Notes: generated by a model not told the origin, from the letters alone. Numbered from the stretch's first letter, positions 17,016-26,592 are shown. The stretch: 64,000 nucleotides of DNA from JAGWBJ01 sp034423015 (GCA_034423015.1 DAOUJG010000012.1:1-64000), one strand, 5' to 3'. Translations and numbers: made by a program.

Positions 17016-18457
17016 CGTTCATGGCCGGTGGAAGAGGGCTGCTGCTGGGTGCGGCAGCCCTCTTTCTGCTGCTGTCCATCGCCTATTGCTTCTCCATAGG
17101 CATCAGGGCGTCTCGCGGGGCTTCCATCACCGGGGACGAGCCCTTCTACCTTCTCACCACTCAGAGCCTGGTCCAGGACGGGGACCTGGCCCTCAACTCC
17201 CAGTACCAGTCCCGTTCCTACGAGGCCTTCTTCGACCACCCGGCAGGCCTGTGGAGGCAGTCGGTGCCCACGGAAGACGGCCGGTTGCTCAGCCCCCACA
17301 ATCCCGGACTGTCGGTGTTGGTGGTCCCGGGGTTCGTATTGGGGGGCCTCCTGGGGGTACAGGCCCAGCTGCTGGTGATGGCGGCGGCCGCGATGGCGCT
17401 GGCCTTCCTGCTGGCTGCCCGCCTAACGGACATGCCGGTCATCAGCTGGCTGGCCTCCCTGGGCGTGGGGCTGACGGCCGTGGCCTTCATTCACTCCACC
17501 GAGATCTATCCCGAGCTCCCCGCCGCCCTGACCCTGGTGGCCGCCCTGCTCATCGTAGCCTGGCGAAAGAGGTTGACCCGGACCGACGCCGTCCTGCTGA
17601 CGGCCCTCCTGTCGGCCATGTGCTGGCTGGGGGTGAAGTACGTCCCTCTGGCCGCCGTCGTGGCAGGGGTTGCCCTGCTGCGGAGCGGAGCGGAGGCCAG
17701 GGCCACGCTGCTGGGGCTGGGCGGCGCCTCGGCCGCAGTCTTCATCTGGTTCCACCTCAGGACCTACGGAGGGCTGACGCCGTACAACGTGGGGTCGGTC
17801 TACTGGGGGATGAGCACCGCAGAGACGTTGGGACATCACGTGGGGTTCGAAGACCGAGTCTATCGACTATGGGGGCTGTTCGTAGACCGCCGGTTCGGCA
17901 TCGGGCGTTGGGCGCCCCTCCTGCTGCTGGTTATTCCTGGCCTCGTGCTCCTGGCCCGAAGCGCCGGCCATGCCCACCGGACGGTGCTGGGGCTGATAGC
18001 CGTCCAGATGCTGATTGCCACGTTCGTGGTCGTAACAATGATGGGCTACTGGTTCCCGGGGCGCACCCTGGCAACCGTGCTGCCCCTGTTCGTTGTCCCG
18101 ATTACGCTGGTCATCTCCGCGCTGCCGGCCTGGGGCCGGGGCGCGGTGGGGGTCCTGGGCCTGTACACCCTGGCGGTCACCGCCGGACTGGCCCACGCGG
18201 GCCACGCCAGTCAAGTGACCATTGCCGCGGACCCCTTCGACATGTCCTTCCCGCCCTTCCAGGCCCCATCCGTGCTCTTCCCCGACTACAGGTCGTGGAC
18301 AGTGGAGACCTGGGGGCTGACGGTGATGTGGCTCGCGGCGGGCGGGGCTTCCATCGCCCTGGCGCTGAGGCCCGGCTGGACCCGGGCCTTGGGGAGGGTC
18401 CGTACGGGCCTGACCAAGCAGCACGCGCGTCCGCGGCTGCTGGGGCACCGGGGGTGA
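17012..18457 (+). CDS. GT-C-like multi-pass membrane protein (putative glycosyltransferase)
   Basis: A 481-residue integral membrane protein with about 11-12 hydrophobic segments. The first external loop holds SITGDEPFYLL, the acidic D-E motif expected in GT-C glycosyltransferases of the ArnT/dolichyl-phosphomannose mannosyltransferase type, followed by a long hydrophilic loop. It would transfer a sugar from a polyprenyl-phosphate donor outside the membrane. The start ATG overlaps the stop of the iron-binding protein gene (ATGA), implying translational coupling although the two roles differ. The family assignment rests on topology and the one motif. Confidence 0.7.
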   Translation: MTFMAGGRGLLLGAAALFLLLSIAYCFSIGIRASRGASITGDEPFYLLTTQSLVQDGDLALNSQYQSRSYEAFFDHPAGLWRQSVPTEDGRLLSPHNPGLSVLVVPGFVLGGLLGVQAQLLVMAAAAMALAFLLAARLTDMPVISWLASLGVGLTAVAFIHSTEIYPELPAALTLVAALLIVAWRKRLTRTDAVLLTALLSAMCWLGVKYVPLAAVVAGVALLRSGAEARATLLGLGGASAAVFIWFHLRTYGGLTPYNVGSVYWGMSTAETLGHHVGFEDRVYRLWGLFVDRRFGIGRWAPLLLLVIPGLVLLARSAGHAHRTVLGLIAVQMLIATFVVVTMMGYWFPGRTLATVLPLFVVPITLVISALPAWGRGAVGVLGLYTLAVTAGLAHAGHASQVTIAADPFDMSFPPFQAPSVLFPDYRSWTVETWGLTVMWLAAGGASIALALRPGWTRALGRVRTGLTKQHARPRLLGHRG

Positions 18458-18461
18458 TCAT

Positions 18462-19424
18462 ATGAAATCCGTGGTGACCGGCGGATGCGGCTTCATCGGG
18501 TCCCACGTCGTGGATGCCCTGGTGGCCAGGGGAGACCGCGTGGTCGTGGTAGATGACCTGGCAACGGGCGACCCGGCCAACTTGAACCCCCAGGCCGAGC
18601 TGGTGCTTGGGTCCATTCTCGACGAAGGGCTGCTGGAGCGGGCGTTCGAGGGCGCCTCCAGGGTGTTCCACCTGGCCGCGCTGCCGAGAATATCCCGGTC
18701 CATCGAGGACCCGGTGGGGACGGGCAGGGTCAACGTCCTGGGGACCCTCAACGTGTTCGAGGCGGCGCGGAGGGCCTCCGTGGAAAGGACCGTTTACTCC
18801 TCCTCCTCCAGCGTGTACGGCGCTCAGCCGAGCCATCTAATGTCCGAGGAGATGCCCCCGGACCCCCTGTCTCCCTACGCCCTGCAGAAGCTGATGGGAG
18901 AGCAGTTCGCCACCATGTTCGCCCGTCTCTACGGCATGACCATCGTGTCGTTGCGCTACTTCAACGTGTACGGGCCCAGGCAGCCATTCCAGGGGCCGTA
19001 CGCCTTGGTTATCGGCAAGTTCCTGCACCTTGCCCACTGCGGCCGCCCGTTGACCATATACGGGAATGGCCAGCAGACCCGCTCTTACTGTCACGTCAGC
19101 GACGTGGTGAGAGCGAACCTCCTGGCCGCCGACGCCGACCTGGCCGCCGGCCGCAACACGGTGCTCAACATCGGGTCCCGAGAAGAGATGTCGGTAAACG
19201 AGATAGCCCGCATGATCGGTGGGAAGGTCGAGCACATACTCCCCAACCCACGGGGCGCGACGGAGGAGCAGCGCAAGGCCGCCGACAGCTCCCGCGCCGC
19301 GTCACTGCTCGGCTGGGCTCCGTCGGTCTCCTTGTTGGAAGGCATCAAGGCGCTGGCGGCCGAGAGTGACGACGCGGGCGTCGCCGGGGATACTGTCGCT
19401 TTCGGACAGAAAATCTCTGATTGA
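18462..19424 (+). CDS. NAD-dependent sugar epimerase/dehydratase
   Basis: A 320-residue extended SDR. The N-terminal cofactor motif is GGCGFIGSHVVD, with an acidic residue after beta-2 (VVVDDLATGD) for NAD. The catalytic triad is visible as SSSSVYG and SPYALQKLMGE (Tyr-x-x-x-Lys). Conserved YFNVYGPRQ and the C-terminal NIGSREEMSVNE fit UDP-glucose 4-epimerase or GDP-mannose-epimerase relatives. It starts four bases after the GT-C-like gene and so probably shares its transcript. It would supply a nucleotide sugar for the envelope glycan made by the neighbouring transferases. Confidence 0.88.
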   Translation: MKSVVTGGCGFIGSHVVDALVARGDRVVVVDDLATGDPANLNPQAELVLGSILDEGLLERAFEGASRVFHLAALPRISRSIEDPVGTGRVNVLGTLNVFEAARRASVERTVYSSSSSVYGAQPSHLMSEEMPPDPLSPYALQKLMGEQFATMFARLYGMTIVSLRYFNVYGPRQPFQGPYALVIGKFLHLAHCGRPLTIYGNGQQTRSYCHVSDVVRANLLAADADLAAGRNTVLNIGSREEMSVNEIARMIGGKVEHILPNPRGATEEQRKAADSSRAASLLGWAPSVSLLEGIKALAAESDDAGVAGDTVAFGQKISD

Positions 19425-19436
19425 GTCCCTTCCCTT

Positions 19437-19470
19437 CACCCTAACCCTCTCCCACCAGGGGAGAGGGGAC
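19437..19470. repeat. Intergenic hairpin repeat (CCCTCTCCC...GGGAGAGGG type)
   Basis: The sequence CCCTAACCCTCTCCC followed closely by GGGGAGAGGGGA forms a strong hairpin directly after the epimerase stop. This pattern is a common dispersed bacterial intergenic repeat, and here it could also act as a transcription terminator, although no T-run follows. Confidence 0.6.
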
Positions 19471-19600
19471 TTTTCCAGAGGTTCCTCCCCGATTGGCGCT
19501 CGCGCCCGGGGGGTACGGGGACACGGTGCATTCTCCAGGGCTCTAGGGCTATAATGTCCCCGGCCGGCATGAGCCGCAGACGGAGATTCGGAGAGGGTGC

Positions 19601-21071
19601 ATGACATACGACGTTATCGTCATCGGCGGGGGCGCGGCTGGATCGGTGCTGGCCGGGAGGCTGGCCGAAGACGCGAACATCTCGGTCCTGCTGCTGGAAG
19701 CCGGAAACGACTATCCCGACTTCAACACGCTGCCGGACGAGGTGAAGTTCGGCCACACCAGATACGCGGAGTCCCCGGACTCCCAACACAACTGGGCGCT
19801 GCGGGGGACCCTTACCGAGGAGCAGGGGGAGGTCCACGTGGCCCAGGGCAAGGTGATCGGGGGCGGGTCGTCCATCAACGGCCAGGCGATGCAGAGGGGG
19901 TTCCCGGAGGACTACGACACCTGGGCCTCCCTGGGCAACGACGAGTGGTCCTACGACAAGGTGCTGCCCTTCTTCAGAAAGATGGAGAGGGACCTGGACA
20001 TCCAGGACGACTTCCACGGCACCGACGGGCCGATGCCCGTGAGGCGCCGGCAGTCGGCCGCCTGGCCGGACATCCAGAAGGCCTTCTACGACGCCTGCCT
20101 GCAGTCAGGGTTCGGCGCCACGAGGGACACCAACGGCCCCAACCCCTCGGGGGTCGGCGTGACCCCGACCAACAACCTGGACGGCGTGAGGATGAGCTCC
20201 GCCATCACCCACCTGAACCCGGTGCGGCACCGCCTGAACCTCACGGTGCGGGGAGGGGTCTACGCCCGGAGGGTGCTGGTGGAGGGATCGAGGGCCGTGG
20301 GGGTGGAGGCCGAAAGCGGCGGGGAGGTGTTCACCCTGAGGGCGGACAGAGTCGTCCTGAGCGCGGGGGCCCTCAGGTCGCCCCACCTGCTCCTGCTGTC
20401 GGGGATCGGGCCCGGGGAGCAGCTAGGCCGGTTCGGGATACCGCTGGTCCACGAGCTGCCCGGGGTGGGGGAGGGGCTGTGGAACCACCTGAGCGCCCAC
20501 GTCACCTTCAAGGTCAAGGACGGGAAGACGCTGACCACCGGCCTCGACGCGCCGCACTTCAGCCTGCACTACACGTCGCGAGGGTCCAGGGAGGTCAACG
20601 ACATGCTGCTGAGGACCAGCACGGTGGTGGACGAGCGGGCGGAGCGGGTCGAGGGGGTGCGCACCAGGTACATGACGGGAGATGTCCCGCCCGACCGGGC
20701 TGCGCGCATATCGTGCACCCTCGGTGAGGGAGGGGGTGCGGTTCGGCGCCAGCCTGCTGGAGTCCGCCGCGTACAGGGACGTGGTGGACCACCGGATCAG
20801 CCCGACGGACGAGGTCCTGGCCGACGACGACGCGCTGGACCTGTGGATACGCCAGACGGTGGGGACGGCCAGGCACGTGGCCGGGACCTGCCGGATGGGG
20901 CCGGACTCGGACCCCATGGCGGTGGTGGACCAGTACTGCCGTGTGAAGGGGGTGCGGGGGCTGTGGGCGGCGGACGCCTCGGTGGCGCCGCGGGTCCCCA
21001 GGTCCGGCGGCCTCTACGCCACGGCCCTCATGATCGGGGAGCGGGTGGTGGAGTGGGTAGCGGCGGGATGA
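19601..21071 (+). pseudogene. GMC oxidoreductase (choline-dehydrogenase-like), frameshifted with internal deletion
   Basis: The first about 365 residues are a normal GMC flavoprotein: the FAD motif VIGGGAAGSVLAGRL, the GMC signature GKVIGGGSSINGQAM and the second signature LSAGALRSPHLLLLSGIG. The frame then shifts near 20715-20735. The C-terminal domain (LLESAAYRDVV, TVGTARHVAGTCRMGPDSD with the catalytic His, GLWAADASV) continues in another frame to a stop at 21071. Comparison with intact members suggests some 30-40 codons between CTLG and REGVRF are also missing. The usual Asn partner near the C-terminus is replaced (GGLYATALMI). The original frame runs on to 21112 as nonsense. It is either a pseudogene or an assembly error. 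Confidence 0.8.
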
Positions 21072-21111
21072 GCCCCGGCGCGGCAAGCGATAGACACCAA
21101 GGAGGGGGATG

Positions 21112-21960
21112 ATGGCCACGCGGACTCCCACGATCGACTGCCAGGTGCACTGCTACGAGCGCAACCGGCCCGAACGCCCCTGGCAGGGACGCCTGGAGGG
21201 GCCGGAGGAGGTCACCGGCGACGACATGGTGGCGGCGATGGACGCCGTGGGCGTCGACGGGGCCATCCTGGTATCGCCCTACATCATATATGGCTACGAC
21301 GCCAGCTACGCCCTGGAAGTATACGCCCAGCACCCGGACAAGTTCGGCTTGGTGCGTCCCTTCGACCCCAGCTCGGAGACGGTGGAGCAGGACGTGGCCG
21401 AGTGGACCGCGACGCCGGGGGTGGTCGGGGTGAGGGTGCTGCTGTGGCAGGACTACGAGGCGTCCCACCCGGGCCTCAACGGCATATTCGCGGCCAGCGC
21501 GCGGGCGGGGGTCCCGGTGAACGTGATGGCGGCGGGGAGGCTGCCCCTGCTACGAGACCTGGCCCGGCGCAACCCCAACACCCAGGTGATCATCGACCAC
21601 GTGGGCCTGGCCCAGCCCTTCGAGCCGCCGGCGCCGCCGGAGCCCTTCGCCGACCTGGACAACGTGCTTGCGGCGGCTGAGCTGGACAACGTGGCCATCA
21701 AGATCTCCGGGGCCTGCACCCTGTCCCACGAGCCGTTCCCGTACGCGGACATATGGGAGCCGCTGGGCCGGCTGTTCGAGGCGTACGGGCTGGACCGCTG
21801 CCTGTGGGGCACGGACTGGACCCGGGCGACGAACCTCCTGACCTTCGAGCAGGGTGTGGAGGCCTTCCGCGTCACCGACCGGCTGTCGGACGCGGACCGG
21901 GCCACGCTGATGGGCGGAAGCCTGGCGAGGGTGTATAAGTGGGCGCCTGGGGGCGGGTAG
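21112..21960 (+). CDS. Amidohydrolase-2 family metal-dependent hydrolase
   Basis: A TIM-barrel hydrolase of about 282 residues of the ACMSD/2-pyrone-4,6-dicarboxylate lactonase-like group. Motifs are IDCQVHCYE (Q-x-H in place of the usual H-x-H), IIDHVGLA and WGTDWTR near the C-terminus, which hold the metal ligands. I use ATG 21112 because GGAGGGGG ends four bases before it; ATG 21109 would be too close. The gene follows the damaged GMC oxidoreductase by 40 bases and was probably its operon partner in a catabolic route, for example an alcohol or lactone. The substrate is not known. Confidence 0.85.
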   Translation: MATRTPTIDCQVHCYERNRPERPWQGRLEGPEEVTGDDMVAAMDAVGVDGAILVSPYIIYGYDASYALEVYAQHPDKFGLVRPFDPSSETVEQDVAEWTATPGVVGVRVLLWQDYEASHPGLNGIFAASARAGVPVNVMAAGRLPLLRDLARRNPNTQVIIDHVGLAQPFEPPAPPEPFADLDNVLAAAELDNVAIKISGACTLSHEPFPYADIWEPLGRLFEAYGLDRCLWGTDWTRATNLLTFEQGVEAFRVTDRLSDADRATLMGGSLARVYKWAPGGG

Positions 21961-21972
21961 GTCGGGTTTGGG

Positions 21973-23028
21973 TCACTCGCCCTTGGCGCCGGTGACGTCC
22001 CTGCGCTGGAAGAGCCAGACTGCCGCGGCGACCAGGGCCGCGGTGTAGGCCAACACTATGAAGAACGCCCGGAGGGTGTCCGGCTGGTCGGCGGCTACAC
22101 CCAGGGACTGTTGGGCCTCCGTCACGTACCCCGAGGTCAGCCACTCACCCACGTTCTGCCCCAGGAGGGCGACCTCCAGGACCCTCTCCAGCCAGTCGGC
22201 TATGCTACCCAGCAGGGGAGCGAGTATCATCTCCAGCACGTAGTAGCCGAGGGACAGGGCGATGCCCTGGGCGGTGGACTGGGTCAGCACAGCCAGGAAC
22301 GCGCCCAGGGCGACGTACGGGGCCAGGGCGAACATCAGCTTGCCCAGCCCCTCGAACGCGTCCAGCCACGCCTGCCGTTCGCCGGCGACGAGGGACCCCT
22401 CCTCTCCCGGAGGCACGACCCCCGCCAGGAGGCTGGAGACCCCGGTAACGACCGCGATGAGGACGACCATGCCGACGGTGACTGCCATGAGCATGACAAG
22501 CTTCCCGCTGAGTAGCTGCCAGCGTCCCACACCCCTGGTCAACGTCGCCCTCAGGGTGCCCCAACCGTACTCCACGCCCATGACGGTCGCCGCGAGGATC
22601 AGGACTGGGATGACAAAGAGCGGGAAGATTCCCTCGGCCACCCCAAGGCTGTAGGGCAGGGTGAAGGCGCCGCGGGCCTCTTCGGGGGTGAGGTAGCCCT
22701 CGCAGGTCGCGAGCCAGGCCGTCATCTCGGCGTCGAGGGCCTCGCGCTCGTCCTCGGGGAACCTCTCGGCGATGAGAGCAAGCTCCCGTTCGCCGCGCCC
22801 CTCCGCCACGTCCGCGCAGGTCACCACGATGGAGCCCTCGCTGTCCCTGTACTCGTAGGGCGGAACGAGGGCGCCGAAGGGGTCGTCGCTGACGTGGTAG
22901 CCGGCGTAGAACCCCCACAGGACGCCCTGGGAGACGAGGATGATGAGGCCCAGCAGTATCCAGGGTATCCACCGGCGGCGGACCTTCTGCCACTCTCCCA
23001 TGGCCAGGCGCAGGACGTGGGATGTCAT
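21973..23028 (-). CDS. ABC-2-type exporter permease
   Basis: A 351-residue membrane protein. It has one N-terminal helix (WIPWILLGLIILVSQGVLW), a soluble external loop of about 110 residues (EYRDSEGSIVVTCADV...), then five hydrophobic segments, the layout of ABC-2 permeases. The conserved EYGWGTLRATLTRGVGRWQ coupling helix follows the second membrane segment. The start ATG has AGGGAGGGGG upstream and should overlap the stop of the ATPase gene (ATGA arrangement), although that stop is out of frame in this sequence. Together they form a drug, lipid or lantibiotic-type exporter; the substrate is unknown. Confidence 0.82.
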   Translation of the reverse strand: MTSHVLRLAMGEWQKVRRRWIPWILLGLIILVSQGVLWGFYAGYHVSDDPFGALVPPYEYRDSEGSIVVTCADVAEGRGERELALIAERFPEDEREALDAEMTAWLATCEGYLTPEEARGAFTLPYSLGVAEGIFPLFVIPVLILAATVMGVEYGWGTLRATLTRGVGRWQLLSGKLVMLMAVTVGMVVLIAVVTGVSSLLAGVVPPGEEGSLVAGERQAWLDAFEGLGKLMFALAPYVALGAFLAVLTQSTAQGIALSLGYYVLEMILAPLLGSIADWLERVLEVALLGQNVGEWLTSGYVTEAQQSLGVAADQPDTLRAFFIVLAYTAALVAAAVWLFQRRDVTGAKGE

Positions 23029-23953
23029 GGCCCCCTCCCTCGTCGTCGCTGCCGGTGACGTCCAGGAAATACTCCTCCAGGGACATCCCGCCGGGGGCCA
23101 TCTCGGTGACGTAGACATCGGAGCGGCTCATGGCCGCGGTCAGCTCTCCGGACCGCTGGATGGGGGCCGCCACGAGCAGCGCGCCATCCTCGGAGTCCCT
23201 CACCTCCCCGACCCAATCCAGGGCCGACAGTATCTCCCGGGCCTTCACGTCGTCGGTGGTCTTCACGCGGACCTGCTCGCCCCTGGCGGACCGCACCAGC
23301 TCGGCGACGTCGCCCTGGGCCACCAGCTTCCCCTTGGAGATGATGGTGACGCTGTCGCAGACCTGCTCCACCTCGTGCAGCAGGTGGCTGGACAACAGCA
23401 CCGTCCGGTTCCCGTCGCCCAGGCCCTGTATCAGCTCGCGCACCTGGATCATGCCCTCGGGGTCCAGGCCATTGGTGGGCTCGTCCAGGCACACTATCTC
23501 GGGGTCGCCCAGGAGGGCGTAGGCTATACCCAGGCGTTGCTTCATTCCAAGGGAGTAGGTGCGGAACTTGTCGTCGCCCCGGCCGGCCAGCCCCACCCTC
23601 TCCAGCAGGTCGTCGACTTCGGCCGGGGAGCCGCGGCCGGAGATGAAGCGGAAGTACTCGAGGTTCTGCCGCCCCGACATGTAGGGGTAGAAGGCCGGGC
23701 TCTCGATGATGGCCCCAACGCGCCGCAGGGATTCTTCGTGCCCCTCACTGGAGCCGAACAGCCTGAAGCTGCCCGCGGTGGGCCTCAGCAGGCCGAGGAG
23801 CATGCCCATGGTGGTGGTCTTGCCGGAGCCGTTGGGGCCGAGCAGCCCGTAGATGCGGCCCCTGTGCACCTCCATGGAGAGGTCGTCGACGGCGATGATC
23901 CTGCCGAAGCGCTTGGTAAGCCCGTCGGTCTCGATGACCATTTCGCCCGTCAT
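23025..23953 (-). CDS. ABC transporter ATP-binding protein (stop codon lost by apparent 1-base indel)
   Basis: A CcmA/BcrA-type ATPase of about 310 residues. It shows Walker A GPNGSGKT, signature YSLGMKQRLG, Walker B EIVCLDEPTNGLDP and H-loop LLSSHLLHE. The C-terminal part ends in MSLEEYFLDVTGSDDEGG, the normal end of this family. As given, no stop follows and the frame runs on to 22205 inside the permease gene. One extra base in the run of five C at 23031-23035 (G on the coding strand) would create TGA at 23025-23027, overlapping the permease ATG. I therefore end the gene there. The start ATG 23953 has GGAGG upstream. Confidence 0.8.
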
Positions 23954-24049
23954 TGCAGCCTCCGATCTACGCGCCCGGCGGCGATGATTCGGGTAACGGT
24001 AACAGGAACGGGTCCGTGTGTCCAATGGCTGCCGGGTATGCCGCTCCCA

Positions 24050-24145
24050 TCCCCTGGGTTCCGGCCTTCGCCGGAACGACGTAATGGGATGAATGCGGCG
24101 GTCGCCCAGCTCCCTGGATTCCTGCTTGCGCGGGAATGACGGGCT
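24050..24145. repeat. Dispersed inverted repeat, family B (second copy)
   Basis: Two hairpins in tandem, CCGGCCTTCGCCGGAACGAC near 24061 and GATTCCTGCTTGCGCGGGAA near 24117, resemble the repeats at 2436-2551 and 35258-35325. They are noncoding and lie between the divergent ABC and LprG-like genes, in a 320-base gap with no other feature that I see. Confidence 0.65.
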
Positions 24146-24277
24146 GGGCGGTCAGGCCAGCTCCCGTTCCGGGCCCTCATTGACCTGCAGGGTCTGGTGT
24201 GACACCATGCTGAATGATTATTGTGCTCAGGCAGGCACGCCGGTCCACCCAAGCTGCGGGGCAGAAGGAGAAAGCGG

Positions 24278-25126
24278 ATGGAGTTGTCCAAGATGGTGGG
24301 TCACAGGTTGTGGACCACGGCGGTGGTTCCGGGTGTCCTGGTCCTAGTCCTAGTCCTGGCGGCCGCGTGCGGAGGAGGGTCCCCGGAGCCGACCGTCGCA
24401 CCCGAGCCAACCGTCGCACCCGAGCCGACGGCGACTCCCGCACCCACGCCCACTCCGACACCGGAGCCGACGCCGACTCCGACTCCCACGCCGGAGCCTG
24501 AGCTGACGCTGGACGACCTGGTCGCGAGCGCGGTGGAGAAGCTGGCGGCGATGGCGAGCGCAAAGTTCGAGATGATCGACGAAAAAGAGTCGGGGTCCAA
24601 GTTCTTCGGGACGACCCTGAAGTCCGTGGAAGGAGAGGTGCAGTCACCCGACAGGGCCCAGATACTGGTGGACGTGGAGGCGCCGGGACTCGGGTTCGTG
24701 GAGATCGGGATACTGGCGGTGGGGGACGAGGCATACATGAAGTTCTCCAAGGACGCGCCGTGGCTGACCCTGCCCCTGGCGCAGGTGCCCTTCAAATTCC
24801 AGGGGATGGGCGTCACCCTGAGCGAATTGCTGCCGGTCATGAAGGACACGGCAATCACGGGCCGGGAGCGAGTCGGGGGCGCCGACACCATCCGCATAGA
24901 CGGAAACGTCGTGTCCGAGGACATGTCGGACCTCATCACGTCGGTGGACCCCGGACACGCAATCACGTTGACCTGGTGGCTGGACGAGACGGAGCACACC
25001 CTGCTGCAGTTCAGGATAGCCGGCCAGGTGTTCAACGACGACGGGCCTGAGACCAGCCGCCTGCTGACCATAGAGATAGACGTACCCGTCCACATCCAGC
25101 TTCCGGAGGTGACCCCCGCCCCTTGA
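24278..25126 (+). CDS. LppX/LprAFG-like lipoprotein
   Basis: A 282-residue lipoprotein with a lipobox at Cys31 (LAAAC) and a Thr/Pro/Glu linker (residues about 35-75). The folded domain begins LDDLVASAVEKLAAMASAKFEM and shows the LppX_LprAFG/LolA-like half-barrel pattern (VEGEVQSPDRAQILVDV; KFSKDAPWLTL; DTIRIDGNV; TLTWWLDETEHTLLQFRI). In mycobacteria LprG binds and carries triacylated lipids for the MFS exporter P55. The next gene here is an MFS exporter overlapping by four bases (TTGA), the same arrangement. The start ATG 24278 has AAGGAG upstream; upstream in-frame codons are Arg-rich and unlikely to be translated. Confidence 0.78.
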   Translation: MELSKMVGHRLWTTAVVPGVLVLVLVLAAACGGGSPEPTVAPEPTVAPEPTATPAPTPTPTPEPTPTPTPTPEPELTLDDLVASAVEKLAAMASAKFEMIDEKESGSKFFGTTLKSVEGEVQSPDRAQILVDVEAPGLGFVEIGILAVGDEAYMKFSKDAPWLTLPLAQVPFKFQGMGVTLSELLPVMKDTAITGRERVGGADTIRIDGNVVSEDMSDLITSVDPGHAITLTWWLDETEHTLLQFRIAGQVFNDDGPETSRLLTIEIDVPVHIQLPEVTPAP

Positions 25127-26592
25127 GCGCCGTCAGGTCTCTCCGCGCTTCCCTGGAGTCCTCCCAGTCGGTGGTCCTGGGGATAATCTGCCTGGGGGTG
25201 TTTTCCACCGCGCTGGACCAGACGGTGGTGGTCGCCGCGCTGCCCAGCGTCATGGTGGACCTGGAGATACCGCTTACGGACCTGGACAGGGCGTCCTGGA
25301 TCGTGACCGGGTACCTGGTCAGCTATACCGTGGCCATGCCGTTGGCGGGGCGCCTCTCGGACGTGTACGGCCGCGTCAGGATGTTCCAGGCGGCGCTGGT
25401 GCTCTTCTCCATCGGGTCGGCGTTGGTGGCCGTCGCGCCGGACTTCTCTTGGATAGTGTCGGCAAGGGTGATCCAAGCCTTCGGAGGAGGCGCCACGGTC
25501 CCCATTGGCCTCGCGATGGCGGTGGCGGCCGTATCGCCCCAGAGAAGGGGAGTCGCAATAGGGCTGGTGGCCGCCTCGGCCGAGGCCGGGTCCGTGCTGG
25601 GCCCCCTCTACGGAGGGGCCATAATCGAGTGGATCGGCTGGCGGTGGATATTCTGGCTGGACATACCCCAGAGCTTCATCCTGATAGCCCTGCTGGCCCT
25701 TCTGCCCAACCGCTCCAACCCCGAGGCCAAGATGGACTACTTCGGGGCGCTGGCCCTGGGAGGGGCCCTCACCGTCCTCACCATGGCGCTGTCTCAAAGG
25801 AGCATCTTCGCGGGCGAGTCCATCGTCCCATACCTCATGGCAGCCGTTGGCGTCTTCCTGATCGCCGTTCTGATCGTGACGGAGAGGCGGGCGGTCCAAC
25901 CCCTGCTGGCATCGTTCCTGTACACCTCCAGGGCCTTCGTGTCGGCCAACATCACCCAGTTCCTGGTGGGCGTCTCCCTGATCATCTCCCTGGTGGCCGT
26001 GCCCCTGATGGCCGGCACCGTCATGGAGAAGGCGGCGTGGGAGAGCGCGCTGCACCTGGTGCGGCTCACGGCCGCCATCCCGGTGGGCGCGGTGGTGGGG
26101 GGCTACATACTACGCTGGACGGGAGTGCGGCCGGTGTGCATCACGGGCCTCGCGTTCATCGGGACTGGCCTGCTGTTCATGAGCGGCTGGGAGACGGAGG
26201 TGGAGGAGCTGAGGCTGACCGTGCCCCTGGCCATGGCCGGGCTGGGGTTCGGCCTGGTGATCCCTCCCATCGGGGTCAGCGCCCTGAGCGCGGCGCCCAG
26301 CCACTACTGGGGCGCCGCCGCTTCGCTGGTCACCGCATCGCGAATGGTGGGGATGGCTTTGGGGCTGGCGGCCCTGTCCGCCTGGGGTATCGAGCGGTTC
26401 TACAGCCTGACCGCCGACGTGACCATCGGAGCGACCTACGAGGAGACCGAAGGCCCGCTGATCGCAGCCGGGGTGACAGTGTTCCAGAACCTGTTTACGA
26501 TTGCTGGGTTCCTCTCTCTGATCGCCATTCTCACAGCCCTGCTGATGAGAGTGGAGGATGCCGAAGAGGGAGAAGCGGAAGTTTTCTTTTGA
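25123..26592 (+). CDS. MFS exporter, DHA2-type (P55/Rv1410c-like)
   Basis: A 489-residue major facilitator with about 14 hydrophobic segments. Typical drug:H+ antiporter motifs are LDQTVVVAALP in helix 1, GRLSDVYGRVRMF in the helix 2-3 loop and EAGSVLGPLYGG (motif C) in helix 5. The start is TTG 25123, overlapping the LprG-like stop, so the two are translationally coupled. In mycobacteria the equivalent pair (lprG-rv1410c) exports triacylglycerides and other lipids, and that role is inferred here from gene order and fold. Substrate specificity is unproven. Confidence 0.85.
   Translation: MSAVRSLRASLESSQSVVLGIICLGVFSTALDQTVVVAALPSVMVDLEIPLTDLDRASWIVTGYLVSYTVAMPLAGRLSDVYGRVRMFQAALVLFSIGSALVAVAPDFSWIVSARVIQAFGGGATVPIGLAMAVAAVSPQRRGVAIGLVAASAEAGSVLGPLYGGAIIEWIGWRWIFWLDIPQSFILIALLALLPNRSNPEAKMDYFGALALGGALTVLTMALSQRSIFAGESIVPYLMAAVGVFLIAVLIVTERRAVQPLLASFLYTSRAFVSANITQFLVGVSLIISLVAVPLMAGTVMEKAAWESALHLVRLTAAIPVGAVVGGYILRWTGVRPVCITGLAFIGTGLLFMSGWETEVEELRLTVPLAMAGLGFGLVIPPIGVSALSAAPSHYWGAAASLVTASRMVGMALGLAALSAWGIERFYSLTADVTIGATYEETEGPLIAAGVTVFQNLFTIAGFLSLIAILTALLMRVEDAEEGEAEVFF

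Noticed and set aside
22205..23024. C-terminal 270-residue extension of the ABC ATPase
   Set aside because: The sequence is low-complexity Arg/Pro/Gly and is the out-of-frame reading of the permease gene; best explained by one missing base.
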